Shown: in pieces, positions 8,284 to 17,008 of the stretch
How positions within the stretch are numbered: position 1 is the stretch's first letter
Layout: every line of letters starts with the position of its first letter
Assembly (NCBI RefSeq): GCF_044142105.1
Contig: NZ_JBGTYM010000001.1
Span: forward strand, 806,001-870,000
DNA from: Pseudogemmobacter sp044142105
GTDB lineage: Bacteria; Pseudomonadota; Alphaproteobacteria; Rhodobacterales; Rhodobacteraceae
Length of the DNA stretch: 64,000 nt
Direction: 5' to 3'
Translations under genes and position numbers: made by a program
The notes under the pieces: model-generated
Told to the model about the DNA's origin: nothing
What the model saw: the letters and a program-made list of their open reading frames with translations, nothing else
The model's database searches: none

Positions 8284-9480
8284 TTACGAGACCGCGACCC
8301 GCAGAAGCTTGATCGCGGCATAGTCGGTGATATCGCCGCCCACACGCTTGGTGGCGTAGAACAGGACATGCGGCTTGGCCGAAAAGGGATCGCGCAGGAT
8401 ACGCAGATCCGGGCGCTCCGCCACCGTATAGCCCGTCGCGAAATCTCCGAAGGCGATGGGGAAGGTATTGGCGCCAACATCGGGCATGTCTTCACAGATC
8501 AGGACGGCATAGCCCATCAGCCGCGCCGGCTCACCCGCCGCCAAACCGTCCGACCACAGGAAGCGACCGTCGGCATCCTTCATCTTGCGCACGGCACCGG
8601 CCGTCTTCGAATTCATCACGAAAGTGCCATTGGCGCGGTAGTCGGCGCCCAGCGCGTAGACCAGGTTGATGATGCAATCAGCCGGGTTGCTGCTCGCGAA
8701 ATCCGCCGCGGCGCCGGTCGCGATATAGCCCAGCGATCCCCAGCTCCAAGACGCATTGGCGACCTTGGCAGGCAGAAGGATGCCCTTGGGCTTGTCGATG
8801 CCGTCGCCATTGACGAAAGCGGCGGCCTCGGCACGGATGAAGCGCGTGGCGATCTTGCCCGCAAGCCAGCCTTCCACATCGAAGGCGCTGTCATCCAGCA
8901 GCCGCTGGCTCGATTTCGGCATGGCCGAAAGTTCGTGCAGGCGGATCGAGATGCGCTCAATGGTCGGCGTCGCCGTTTCAGCCGTCGAAGTGGTTTCCGT
9001 GGCCCAGCCCGAGCCGACTTCCGAGCGGTCAATCAGCACATCGAACGACACCGCCTCGACCTGCACCACAGTGGCAATGGCGCGCAGCGATGAGGTCGAG
9101 ACCAGCATCGACCGGATACGGTCCGCCGTCTGTGGATCGACCAGATAGCCACCATCCGCCGCGACCGAGGTCGACATCGCCTTGCCTTCCAGCGTCAGGC
9201 CGCGCAGCCCGTCATCGTCGCCGGTCCGCAGATAGGCATCGAACGCCTTCTTGTGCGGCGCATCCAGCTCCAACGCGGCCGAAAGGGCCGGGCGGCCGTA
9301 AGTGATGGTTTTCCGATCCAGCATGGTCAGTCGCTCTTCCTGATGTTGCAGCGCTTTTTTCACTTCGGCTTGCAGGCCCTTGAACTCCTGCAAGAAACCG
9401 GACATCGCGGTTTTCACCTCCGCCGCCGGCGAATGGACCTGGGACAAGCCTTCCCCGGCCCGAGCCTCTCTCTCGGTCAT
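8284..9480 (-). CDS. GTA g5, HK97-family major capsid protein
   Basis: Major capsid protein of 398 aa. The first ~100 residues form a helical, charged delta domain (EFKGLQAEVKKALQHQEERL) expected to be removed by the g4 protease. The HK97 fold follows, with SVAADGGYLVDPQTADRI, the E-loop/A-domain region and the C-terminal GDFATGYTVAERPDLRILRD. Length and order match RcGTA g5. The capsid packages short host DNA pieces rather than its own genome, which is family knowledge. Confidence 0.95.
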   Translation of the reverse strand: MTEREARAGEGLSQVHSPAAEVKTAMSGFLQEFKGLQAEVKKALQHQEERLTMLDRKTITYGRPALSAALELDAPHKKAFDAYLRTGDDDGLRGLTLEGKAMSTSVAADGGYLVDPQTADRIRSMLVSTSSLRAIATVVQVEAVSFDVLIDRSEVGSGWATETTSTAETATPTIERISIRLHELSAMPKSSQRLLDDSAFDVEGWLAGKIATRFIRAEAAAFVNGDGIDKPKGILLPAKVANASWSWGSLGYIATGAAADFASSNPADCIINLVYALGADYRANGTFVMNSKTAGAVRKMKDADGRFLWSDGLAAGEPARLMGYAVLICEDMPDVGANTFPIAFGDFATGYTVAERPDLRILRDPFSAKPHVLFYATKRVGGDITDYAAIKLLRVAVS

Positions 9481-9517
9481 CGTCGAACCCTCGTGTTGAA
9501 GGAAAAGGTCCCTTGCG

Positions 9518-10075
9518 CTATCCGCGCTCGGCCAGGCTCCGGCGCGCGTCCTCGAAGACGTCTGCCAATTCGCGCATCAGACAAGCCAGATCTTCAGATT
9601 TGGCCGCCACCCGCGCCTCGGGAAGCATGGGGAATGTCACCAGCGAAACCTCCCACAGCTCCAGCTCCTGCAAAAGGCGGCGTCCTTTGCCATCGCGCTC
9701 CGCCTTCACGGTGCGATAGCCGATCGACAGCCCGTCAATCGCCCCCGCCGTCAACAGGGCCGCCGCCTCGCGGCCCTTGTCCACTTCGGTCAGGATGCGG
9801 CCCTTGACCCACAGACCCTGTGCATCTTCCCGCACCTCATCCCAGACCCCGATGGGCTGGGCCGGGTCATGCTGCCAGAGCATCTTCACCCGCCCACCCT
9901 TGGCGATCAGCCGTGCCAGCGAGGCGCCATACGCCCCCTTTGCCACCACGTCACCGCCCTGGTCCCTGACGCCGAAAAGCGAGGCATAGCCCGCCACGAC
10001 CCGACCTTCGGTCACTTCCAGCCCCGCTTCGGGCCGGTGGTATTTCCGCTCGGGCGCGCCCGATATGCCGTCCAT
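9518..10075 (-). CDS. GTA g4, HK97-type prohead protease
   Basis: Prohead maturation serine protease of 185 aa. Visible motifs are GYASLFGVRDQGGDVV, the WQHDP segment carrying the candidate catalytic His, and IDGLSIGYR carrying the nucleophilic Ser. The inner ATG at 10075 is preferred because AGGTGAGGTG stands immediately upstream; a GTG at 10078 is the alternative. The gene is positioned just before the capsid it is expected to process. Confidence 0.92.
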   Translation of the reverse strand: MDGISGAPERKYHRPEAGLEVTEGRVVAGYASLFGVRDQGGDVVAKGAYGASLARLIAKGGRVKMLWQHDPAQPIGVWDEVREDAQGLWVKGRILTEVDKGREAAALLTAGAIDGLSIGYRTVKAERDGKGRRLLQELELWEVSLVTFPMLPEARVAAKSEDLACLMRELADVFEDARRSLAERG

Positions 10076-10084
10076 CACCTCACC

Positions 10085-10330
10085 TCACTTCGTCGCCGCC
10101 CTGAGAAGAACCTCGACCCCCTGCGTCAGCAGAAAGGCCGCCACGCCATAGACGCCCAGCCACAGGCGCCGCTCCAGCCGCTCCAGCGCCGCATCGATCA
10201 GCGTCAGCCGGTAATCCAGCGCCGCCCAGCGTTCTTCCATCACCCGCTCATTCGCTTCGATCCGGGCATGGGCGCTATCGAAACTGTCCAGCACGAAACG
10301 CGAGCCATTGCCCTCCTTGCGCGTCGTCAT
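10085..10330 (-). CDS. GTA g3.5, head formation protein (rcc01685-like)
   Basis: Small protein of 81 aa between portal and protease, the position of the GTA g3.5/rcc01685 head formation protein. A charged helical N-terminal part (DSFDSAHARIEANERVMEER) is followed by DYRLTLIDAALERLERRLW and a C-terminal hydrophobic segment (LGVYGVAAFLLTQGVEVLL), likely one membrane helix. The start at 10330 overlaps the portal stop as ATGA. Confidence 0.85.
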   Translation of the reverse strand: MTTRKEGNGSRFVLDSFDSAHARIEANERVMEERWAALDYRLTLIDAALERLERRLWLGVYGVAAFLLTQGVEVLLRAATK

Positions 10331-11508
10331 TCCTCGTCCGCCACCCGCGGCAGACCCAGAAGCGCCCGCTTCTCCGCGACCGTCAGGAATTCGGCGGCGC
10401 CAACCCGCGCCCATTGCTGATCCCGCTCGATCGCCAGTGCCGGGATCTGGTCCAGATCGGGCCGCAACTCCACCGCGTCGCCGCTGAACATCGCCAGCCA
10501 ATGCGCCAGTGCCGCCAGCACCCGCTGCGCCAGGGGCAGCACGGTCAGCCGGTAGAAGGCGCGGTTCGCCTCCTGATAATTCGCATAGGTCGCGTCTCCC
10601 GGTATCCCCAACAGCATCGGTGGCACGCCAAAGGCGATGGCGATCTCGCGCGCCGCCGCCAGCTTGGTCTCATGGAACTCCATATCGCTGGGCGAGAACC
10701 CCATCGGCTTCCAGTCCAGCCCGCCTTCCAGCAGCATCGGCCGCCCGGCATTGCGCGCGCCCTGATGATGCGATTCCATCTCGCCCACCAGCCGGTCATA
10801 TTGCTCGGGCGTCAGAACCGACGACCCATCCGACCCTTTGTAGACGATCGCCCCCGAGGGCCGCGCCGCATTGTCCAGAAGGGCCTTCGACCAGGCACTT
10901 GCGGCATTGTGCACATCCACCGCCACTGCCGCCGCTTGCATCGGCGACAGACCGTAATGGTCGTCCTGTGGGTGAAAGCTCCTGATGTGGCAGATCGGGC
11001 TCAGCCCCTCTGAGACTGGAAAACGATGCGTCCGCCCGCCCACCGAATAGTCATAGGCGACGGGCCAGCCATCCGCCCCCGGCACCAGCGACATCCGGTC
11101 GGCGCGCAGAACATGCAGCTCGCCCGGCAGCTTTTCCGCCCCTGGCACCGCCTCGACATAGGCATTGCCCGACAGCAAGAGATGCCCATAGGCCGCCTCC
11201 AGCAACTCGGCCCGCCCCTGCCCCGCATTGGGTCGCGACAGCAGCGCCAGCACCGGATGCGCGTCATAGCGCCGTTCGGCATCCTGGCAGATCACCGGCA
11301 ATGCCGCCGCCGCCTCTGCGATCAGTCGCACCGCGCGAAAGCCGATGGGATTGCCTTGAAACCCGTTCTTCGCCAGCGAAACCGCATCGCGCGGGCTCCA
11401 GGCCACCCGGCCCGCATTGCCCCAGGCGATCACCCGGCCCGTCGCGCTGGCCTTCTTCTCGGCGCGGTCCGCCGCCATTGGCCCGCTCTTTCTCAGGAAA
11501 TCGAACAC
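10327..11508 (-). CDS. GTA g3, HK97-family phage portal protein
   Basis: Portal ring protein of 393 aa. It begins with GTG at 11508 behind an AAGGAGCGG ribosome binding site. Diagnostic segments include NGFQGNPIGFRAVRLIAEAAA, GHLLLSGNAYVEAVPG, LSPMQAAAVAVDVHNAASAW and the C-terminal AIAFGVPPMLLGIPGDATYANYQEA. Full family length. Its stop overlaps g3.5. A 118-base segment (11509-11626) separates it from the terminase and holds no further gene that I can see. Confidence 0.94.
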   Translation of the reverse strand: MFDFLRKSGPMAADRAEKKASATGRVIAWGNAGRVAWSPRDAVSLAKNGFQGNPIGFRAVRLIAEAAAALPVICQDAERRYDAHPVLALLSRPNAGQGRAELLEAAYGHLLLSGNAYVEAVPGAEKLPGELHVLRADRMSLVPGADGWPVAYDYSVGGRTHRFPVSEGLSPICHIRSFHPQDDHYGLSPMQAAAVAVDVHNAASAWSKALLDNAARPSGAIVYKGSDGSSVLTPEQYDRLVGEMESHHQGARNAGRPMLLEGGLDWKPMGFSPSDMEFHETKLAAAREIAIAFGVPPMLLGIPGDATYANYQEANRAFYRLTVLPLAQRVLAALAHWLAMFSGDAVELRPDLDQIPALAIERDQQWARVGAAEFLTVAEKRALLGLPRVADEE

Positions 11509-11626
11509 GTTCCGCTCCTTTCAACCGGCAAGCCGATACCGGGCCGCCTGGTCGACAGCCGCAGCACTTTCATCTTGGCCCCAATGCCCGGGGTCCGGGG
11601 CTGAGCACCGGCGACATCCGCCTGCG

Positions 11627-12970
11627 CTACCTCCCCAGGCTCCGCACCCCCGGCGCGCCGCTCGAGGGTGCGATCATCAACTCGGTCAGCGCCCAGACCA
11701 GCGCGTCCAGCCTGTCGGGGCTGCCCTGCCCCTGCCAGCCAGTCCGCGCCATAAGCGCCATCTGGTCCTCCAGCGCCCCCAGCCCCCGGCGATGCGCGAT
11801 ACGCCCCTGCTCATACAAGGCCGCCACCGGCTCGGCTCGCAGCCGCTTGGCCCTCATCGCCGTCACCTTGCGCACCGGCACCGTGTCATCGACCTGCCGG
11901 ATCACCTGCTCGACCAGATCGCCGCCCTGGTTCACCTCAACCACCAGACGGTCGGCGCCGAATTCTTCCATCGCCGCCAGGGCCGCCCGCGCCCAGCCAT
12001 CGGCCGAGACGCCACGCACCGAGCGATCCGCCAGCACCACCGCGCGCCAGTCCTTGCGCGGCCCCCGCGTGTCCGCCCCGGCCACCACGATCCCGCAGGC
12101 ATCCGACTTCGGCCCCGAGGTCACCGGCGGGTCCACCGCCACGACGATCCGCATCTGCTCGGGCTCGTCGCGCCCCTGTGCGCTGACAATCATCGCCTGC
12201 GTCCACAGCGCATCTTCGATTTCCTCGATCAACTCGCCCTGCAATTCCTGCCGCCCCAGCGACTGCCCGCCATAGCGCGCCTCCACTTCGGCCAGGAAGC
12301 TCTTGGCCAGATAGGCCCGGTTCGCCTCGGTCGGCGCGCGGCTGATCACGGTCGAGGGGTTCTGCAAGATCGACTTCAGCACCCCCACATTCCGCGGCGT
12401 CGTCGTCACCACCTGTTGCGGATGCTCACCCAGCCGCAGCGCGAATTGCAGCTGATCCCAGGCGTCCTGCGCCTTGGGCCATTTCGCCAGTTCATCGGCC
12501 CAGGCCGCATCGAATTGCGGCCCCCGCAGGCTGTCCGGGTCATGGGCCGAAAAGGCCGTGGCCACCGCACCGTTCGGCCATTCCAGGCTGCGTCGCGTTG
12601 CCACCCATTTCGGCCGCCGATCGGGCGGCGAACAGGCCAGGATGCCGCTTTCCCCCAGGACCATCACCTCGCGGACCTGATCGAATGTCTCGCCAACCAG
12701 AGCGATGCGCCGCGCCCGTCCCGGCGCAGTCGGCGTCGGCCCCTCGACCTGTGCCCGCACCCATTCCGCCCCGGCCCGCGTCTTACCCGCCCCGCGACCG
12801 CCCAGGATCACCCAGCTCTTCCACGCTCCTTCGGGCGGCAATTGATGCGGCAGGGCCCAGAAGTCGAAGATCCAGGGCAGAGCCAGCAGCGCGTTCTCGC
12901 TCAAGCCGCCCAGGAAATCGTCAATCTCCTCTGGCGTCGCGGAGGCAAGCCAGACGGCGCCCGATTTCAT
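11627..12970 (-). CDS. GTA g2, terminase large subunit
   Basis: DNA packaging motor of 447 aa. The Walker A motif GGRGAGKT is at residues 57-64 and the Walker B-like AWADELAKW follows. The nuclease-domain acids sit in VVAVDPPVTSG, VVEVNQGGDL and the C-terminal SPDRLDALVWALTEL. The ATG at 12970 is chosen because the family starts shortly before LASATPEEIDDFL. It overlaps g1 by 50 bases. Confidence 0.94.
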   Translation of the reverse strand: MKSGAVWLASATPEEIDDFLGGLSENALLALPWIFDFWALPHQLPPEGAWKSWVILGGRGAGKTRAGAEWVRAQVEGPTPTAPGRARRIALVGETFDQVREVMVLGESGILACSPPDRRPKWVATRRSLEWPNGAVATAFSAHDPDSLRGPQFDAAWADELAKWPKAQDAWDQLQFALRLGEHPQQVVTTTPRNVGVLKSILQNPSTVISRAPTEANRAYLAKSFLAEVEARYGGQSLGRQELQGELIEEIEDALWTQAMIVSAQGRDEPEQMRIVVAVDPPVTSGPKSDACGIVVAGADTRGPRKDWRAVVLADRSVRGVSADGWARAALAAMEEFGADRLVVEVNQGGDLVEQVIRQVDDTVPVRKVTAMRAKRLRAEPVAALYEQGRIAHRRGLGALEDQMALMARTGWQGQGSPDRLDALVWALTELMIAPSSGAPGVRSLGR

Positions 12971-13304
12971 CGCGCGCCTGGTCGAGATCCAGCTCGCCCC
13001 AGGTTCCGACAGCCCCGGCAATCTGCTTGCGGAGTTTGTCAACATTCCTTCGTCCCTCCAGAACCTGACGGCCCATCTCGGCCAGATCGTGTGCCGCGAC
13101 CTTGCCCGCCTTGGCGGCCTCGAAGCGGCCTTCGCGGATCGCACCCAAAGCGGAATTCAAGTCATCCTGCGCGACGCGAAACAGCGCCTCGGTGAACGCC
13201 AGGACATCCTCGGCAAAGGGATCAAGACCTTCGCTCGCCGCCGCCCCCTGGGCCCCTCCTGCCTTGTCGGACCCATCCTCTCCATCGCTGAACCTGATGG
13301 TCAT
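12921..13304 (-). CDS. GTA g1, small terminase-like protein
   Basis: First gene of the GTA cluster, 127 aa, a highly charged helical protein (ALFRVAQDDLNSALGAIREGRFEAAKAGKVAAHDLAEMG). This is the position and pattern of RcGTA g1, now regarded as the small terminase. The ATG at 13304 follows the putative leader and terminator hairpin. The last 50 bases overlap g2 in another frame, so coupled translation is likely. Confidence 0.85.
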   Translation of the reverse strand: MTIRFSDGEDGSDKAGGAQGAAASEGLDPFAEDVLAFTEALFRVAQDDLNSALGAIREGRFEAAKAGKVAAHDLAEMGRQVLEGRRNVDKLRKQIAGAVGTWGELDLDQARDEIGRRLACLRDARGD

Positions 13305-13350
13305 CTGCGCCCGCCCTTCGTGCCGCTCTCCACCGCCATGGGAACCGCGA

Positions 13351-13387
13351 AAAGAAAAAGCGGCCCGGGGTCGCCCCCGGCCGCTTT
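13351..13387 (-). terminator. Intrinsic terminator-like hairpin between mltG and GTA g1
   Basis: Read on the minus strand, a GC-rich stem (AAAGCGGCC paired with GGCCGCTTT, then a CCCC/GGGG continuation and one bulged base) is followed directly by TTTTTCTTTT. This has the form of a rho-independent terminator. It would end mltG transcripts, but it also lies downstream of the only promoter-like pair seen before g1. Confidence 0.75.
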
Positions 13388-13412
13388 CGACACTTCTGCT
13401 ATCATGTCACAA

Positions 13413-13441
13413 GGTCTACATCAGACCGCGCGCCAAGTCAA
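13413..13441 (-). promoter_or_regulatory. Candidate promoter for the GTA operon
   Basis: On the minus strand TTGACT (13436-13441) and TAGACC (13413-13418) are separated by 17 bases. The -35 is close to consensus and the -10 is weak, as expected for an activated promoter. Transcription would start near 13406, about 100 bases before g1. Confidence 0.4.
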
Positions 13442-13466
13442 GCTCAAAATACAACGATACCAACAG

Positions 13467-13498
13467 CTTACCCGAACGCTCCGGTAAGACCCTGTTAA
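13467..13498 (-). promoter_or_regulatory. Palindrome and CtrA-like motif upstream of the GTA promoter
   Basis: CTTACC (13467-13472) and GGTAAG (13483-13488) form a dyad with a 10-base spacer. Overlapping it, the minus strand reads TTAA-N7-TTAC (13498 down to 13484), one base off the TTAA-N7-TTAA CtrA consensus. CtrA is needed for GTA expression in Rhodobacter capsulatus. Direct binding here is a guess. Confidence 0.3.
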
Positions 13499-13512
13499 CT
13501 TTCCGTCCCGGA

Positions 13513-14703
13513 CTACTCGCCCTGCACGCCGGTCGCGCCATCATCCTCGCCCGCCGCTGCCCGTTCGGCCTCGATCGCCCGCCACTTCTCGACATTGCGA
13601 TTGTGCTCTTCCAAGGTCTTGGCGAAAGCATGTCCACCCGAGCCATCGGCGACGAAGAACAGATCCTCGGTCTGCAAGGGATTCAGCGCAGCCTGAATCG
13701 ACAGTCGCCCCGGATTGGCAATCGGCGTCGGCGGCAAGCCATTGATGACATAGGTATTGTACGGCGTCTCGCGGCGCAGTTCACTTTGGCGCAGCCCGCG
13801 GCCCAGCACGCCCTCGCCCTTGGTGATGCCATAGATGACAGTGGGGTCCGTCTGCAGCCGCATCCCTTGCCGCAACCGATTGACAAAGACGCTTGCGACA
13901 TGCGGGCGCTCATCGGCGATGCCGGTCTCCTTCTCGACGATCGAGGCCATGATCATCGCCTCTTCCGGCGTGTCATAGGGCAGGCCCTCGGCGCGCAGCG
14001 GCCACAGCTCGGCCATCACCGCCGTCTGCTCCGCCTCCATCCGCGCGATCAGCGCCGCTCGGCCGCTGCCCTTGTCAACATCATAGCTGTCCGGGGCAAG
14101 CGCGCCCTCGGCCGGAACGGTCGCCACGGTCCCGTCCAGGAAATCGGCCCGCTTCAGCGCATCGACCACCTGCCAGCTGGTCACGCCCTCGGCCAGGGTC
14201 ACGCGATAGCGCAGATCGGCATCCTCGCGCGCTTCCAGATACGCGGCAGGCAAAGCCTCGCTTGCCGGGTCGAATTTCGCCACTTCCACGAAACGGTTGG
14301 TGGCGGGGTCCAACTCGCGCAGGATCACATCCGCGCTCGCCACGCCGATGCGGAAATTCACCTCCTGCCCGCAGGTCGATTGCCCCCCCGCCGTCACGGC
14401 GGCCAGAACATCCGCCATCGAGGCCCCTTCCACGATCAGATAGGAGCCGAATTTCAGATCGCTCGCCTTGCCCGAATAATCCGCCCCGATGCGGAAGATG
14501 CGCGGATCGGTGATTGCCCCGCGCTCTGCCAGCTGCCGGCTCACCGCGGAAAGCGACGCGCCCCGGTCCACCTGCACGCAGATCGCCTGGGTCAGCGGTC
14601 CCGGTTTCTTGAACTCATTCCGGCCCCAGGCCACGAGCGCGGCTGCTGCCACCAGCAGAACGATGAACAGCGTCAGCGCATTCGAGGCGATGGATTTCCA
14701 CAT
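13513..14703 (-). CDS. mltG: Endolytic murein transglycosylase MltG
   Basis: Inner-membrane lytic transglycosylase of 396 aa that cuts nascent glycan strands. An N-terminal membrane anchor (ALTLFIVLLVAAAALVAW, residues ~9-26) is followed by a LysM-like region. The YceG catalytic domain has MIMASIVEKETG (catalytic Glu) and MRLQTDPTVIYG, and ends in LNPLQTEDLFFVADGSGGHAF. The C-terminus carries a short acidic tail. It starts 3 bases after fabF, so the two are probably co-transcribed. Confidence 0.93.
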   Translation of the reverse strand: MWKSIASNALTLFIVLLVAAAALVAWGRNEFKKPGPLTQAICVQVDRGASLSAVSRQLAERGAITDPRIFRIGADYSGKASDLKFGSYLIVEGASMADVLAAVTAGGQSTCGQEVNFRIGVASADVILRELDPATNRFVEVAKFDPASEALPAAYLEAREDADLRYRVTLAEGVTSWQVVDALKRADFLDGTVATVPAEGALAPDSYDVDKGSGRAALIARMEAEQTAVMAELWPLRAEGLPYDTPEEAMIMASIVEKETGIADERPHVASVFVNRLRQGMRLQTDPTVIYGITKGEGVLGRGLRQSELRRETPYNTYVINGLPPTPIANPGRLSIQAALNPLQTEDLFFVADGSGGHAFAKTLEEHNRNVEKWRAIEAERAAAGEDDGATGVQGE

Positions 14704-14706
14704 GGA

Positions 14707-15966
14707 TCAGCCGACCCGGCCCAGCACGAGGCTCGCATTGGTTCCGCCAAAGCCAAAGCTGTTCGACAGCGCCACCTCGATCCTGCGCTGGACCGCCTTG
14801 TTCGGCGCCAGGTCAAGTTTCGGCGTCACGGCCGGATTGTCCAGGTTGATCGTGGGCGGTGCCACCTGGTCGCGGATCGCCAGGACGCAGAAGATCGCCT
14901 CCACCGCGCCCGCAGCCCCCAGCAGATGCCCGATCGAGGATTTGGTCGAGGACATGGTCGCCTTGGCCGCCGCGTCGCCCATCAGCCGCTCCACTGCGCC
15001 CAGCTCGATCGTGTCCGCCATGGTGCTCGTGCCATGGGCATTGATGTAATCCACCCGGTCCGGCGTCAGCCCGGCGCGCTTCAGCGCCGCTTCCATGCTG
15101 CGATAGCCGCCCTCGCCATCTTCCGACGGCGCGGTGATGTGATAGGCGTCGCCCGAGAGGCCATAGCCCAAAACCTCGGCATAGATCTTCGCGCCCCGCG
15201 CCTTGGCGTGCTCGTATTCCTCAAGCACCACAACGCCCGCGCCTTCGCCCATCACGAACCCGTCGCGATCGGCATCGTAGGGCCGGCTGGCCTTTTCGGG
15301 TTCATTCGCCCGCTTGGTCGACAACGCCTTGCAGGCGTTGAACCCGGCGATGCCGATCTCGCTGATCGGATTCTCGGCCCCGCCCGCCACCATGATATCG
15401 GCATCGCCGAAGATGATCAGCCGGGCCGCATCGCCAATGGCATGGGCGCCGGTCGAGCAGGCCGTGACGACCGAATGGTTCGGCCCCTTGAAGCCGAAGC
15501 GGATCGACACCTGGCCCGAGACCAGGTTGATCAGCGCGCCCGGAATGAAGAAGGGCGAGACCCGCTTCGGCCCCTTCTCCTCGATCAGCTTGGCGGTTTC
15601 GGCGATCGAGCCCAGGCCGCCGATGCCCGAGCCGATCATGACCCCGGTACGCAGCTTTTCCTCGGCCGAAAGATCCTCGATCCCGGCATCCTTCACCGCC
15701 TGCGCGGCGGCGGCCATGCCGTAGAGGATGAAATCATCGACCTTGCGGCGGTCCTTCGGCTCCATCCACTCATCGGGATTGAACGTGCCGTTCGTGCCAT
15801 CGCCGAAGGGGATCTCGCAGGCATAGGTCGTGGTCACGTTCGAAGTGTCGAACCGCGTGATCGCGCCTGCGCCGGATTGCCCGGCGATCAGCCGCGACCA
15901 GGTTTCCTCGACCCCGCTTGCCAGCGGCGTGACCATCCCCAGTCCCGTGACGACAACCCTGCGCAT
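14707..15966 (-). CDS. fabF: Beta-ketoacyl-ACP synthase II
   Basis: Condensing enzyme of fatty acid elongation, 419 aa, joining malonyl-ACP to acyl-ACP in the cytoplasm. The catalytic triad is visible: Cys170 in VTACSTGAHA, His311 in NAHGTST and His347 in SSIGHLLGA. The C-terminus SFGFGGTNASLVLG is typical. Full family length with no missing residue. In alphaproteobacteria fabF followed by mltG is a common gene order. Confidence 0.96.
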   Translation of the reverse strand: MRRVVVTGLGMVTPLASGVEETWSRLIAGQSGAGAITRFDTSNVTTTYACEIPFGDGTNGTFNPDEWMEPKDRRKVDDFILYGMAAAAQAVKDAGIEDLSAEEKLRTGVMIGSGIGGLGSIAETAKLIEEKGPKRVSPFFIPGALINLVSGQVSIRFGFKGPNHSVVTACSTGAHAIGDAARLIIFGDADIMVAGGAENPISEIGIAGFNACKALSTKRANEPEKASRPYDADRDGFVMGEGAGVVVLEEYEHAKARGAKIYAEVLGYGLSGDAYHITAPSEDGEGGYRSMEAALKRAGLTPDRVDYINAHGTSTMADTIELGAVERLMGDAAAKATMSSTKSSIGHLLGAAGAVEAIFCVLAIRDQVAPPTINLDNPAVTPKLDLAPNKAVQRRIEVALSNSFGFGGTNASLVLGRVG

Positions 15967-16108
15967 CCTGCACCCCGTTTGGTTCTTCTAAGCGTCGAGG
16001 AGGTGATACACGCGCCCGCGCGCCCACGCAACACAAGGGGATGTAACCGGGCGCGGTCCCGCGCCCATACCTGCCCCATTCCGATTGATCGAAGGTCTGC
16101 GCCCGGTC

Positions 16109-16720
16109 TCAGCCGAGGATCGCCTTGACGTAATTCTGCGTCTCGTCAAAGGGTGGCACGCCGCCATGCTTCTCGACCGCGCCAGGCCCGGCATTATAGG
16201 CCGCCAGCGCCAGTTTCCAGCTGCCGAACTTGTCGTACATCATGCGCAGATAACGCGCGCCGCCTTCAAGGTTTTCATTCGGATCGTCGATGTCGACGCC
16301 CAGCTTCACCGCCGTGGCAGGCATCAGCTGTGCCAGGCCCGAAGCCCCTTTGTGACTGACCGCACCCGGATTCCAGCCGCTTTCCTGCTGAACCAGACGC
16401 AGGAAAAGGTCTTCCGGCACACCATGCTTGGCCGCCGCCGCCCGGGCAACCTCCAGATACTGACCCTTGTAATTGCCGCGATAGGTCGGGACCGTCTCGT
16501 CCGATTTCGTGGCCTTGCCCGCCTTGTATTCGGGCGTCAGCTTGACCGAGCCGGAATATTGCTTGGCCAGCTTGCCATCCAGCAGCGCGGTCTGCGACTT
16601 GAAGATCGTATTGCGCGACTTGGTGCCGCCGAACAGCGTCAACTGGTCGGCATCGGCAGGCGCAGCCGTCATCAGCGCCGCACCGGCCGCAAGAACAATC
16701 GAGAACCTGGGGCGCGTCAT
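16109..16720 (-). CDS. Soluble lytic transglycosylase, SLT domain
   Basis: Secreted periplasmic lytic transglycosylase of 203 aa. A signal peptide is visible (MTRPRFSIVLAAGAALMTAAPADA). The SLT domain follows with the catalytic Glu in VQQESGWNPGAVSHKGASG, the substrate motif LAQLMPATA and LAAYNAGPGAV. The ATG at 16720 is chosen because the signal peptide begins there; the open frame extends to 16792 with a Cys/Arg-rich stretch that looks untranslated. Divergent from ssb. The 288 bases between them hold no other gene I can support. Confidence 0.9.
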   Translation of the reverse strand: MTRPRFSIVLAAGAALMTAAPADADQLTLFGGTKSRNTIFKSQTALLDGKLAKQYSGSVKLTPEYKAGKATKSDETVPTYRGNYKGQYLEVARAAAAKHGVPEDLFLRLVQQESGWNPGAVSHKGASGLAQLMPATAVKLGVDIDDPNENLEGGARYLRMMYDKFGSWKLALAAYNAGPGAVEKHGGVPPFDETQNYVKAILG

Positions 16721-17008
16721 GCGGAGCGGCACTTTCTCTGGCGATTGGCAAAAGCAAGATCGGCAGAAGCCCCCGCCCCTGCGCTGCCGCACTATACGGA
16801 AAGCTGCCTGCTTTTCCAGCGGGGAATGACCGAAAACGGGCTTCCCTACCCCACCCGGATCGGCGACAGACCGCTCATCGCCCTCACGCGCCAGGCCCCG
16901 CCACCCGGATGGCAGCTTGGTTGCAGGGCTTCCCCCGCCCGTGTAAGCCTTTCGTTAACCACGCCGCGCGATGCTGCCAGCGGCATGAGACCAGACAGGG
17001 GGACAGAT

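Noticed and set aside
1..13304. A prophage.
   Set aside because: Gene content and order are those of a gene transfer agent: no integrase, repressor, lysis or replication genes, no attachment repeats seen, and codon use like the surroundings.
13102..16128. A plus-strand frame of about 1000 codons across g1, mltG and fabF.
   Set aside because: It is antisense to three recognised genes; long antisense frames are expected at this GC3. The same applies to the frames at 968-2410, 33628-35886 and 60465-62591.
16721..17008. A small gene between the transglycosylase and ssb.
   Set aside because: The frames there have no ribosome binding site or recognisable protein; the segment is more likely a divergent promoter region.
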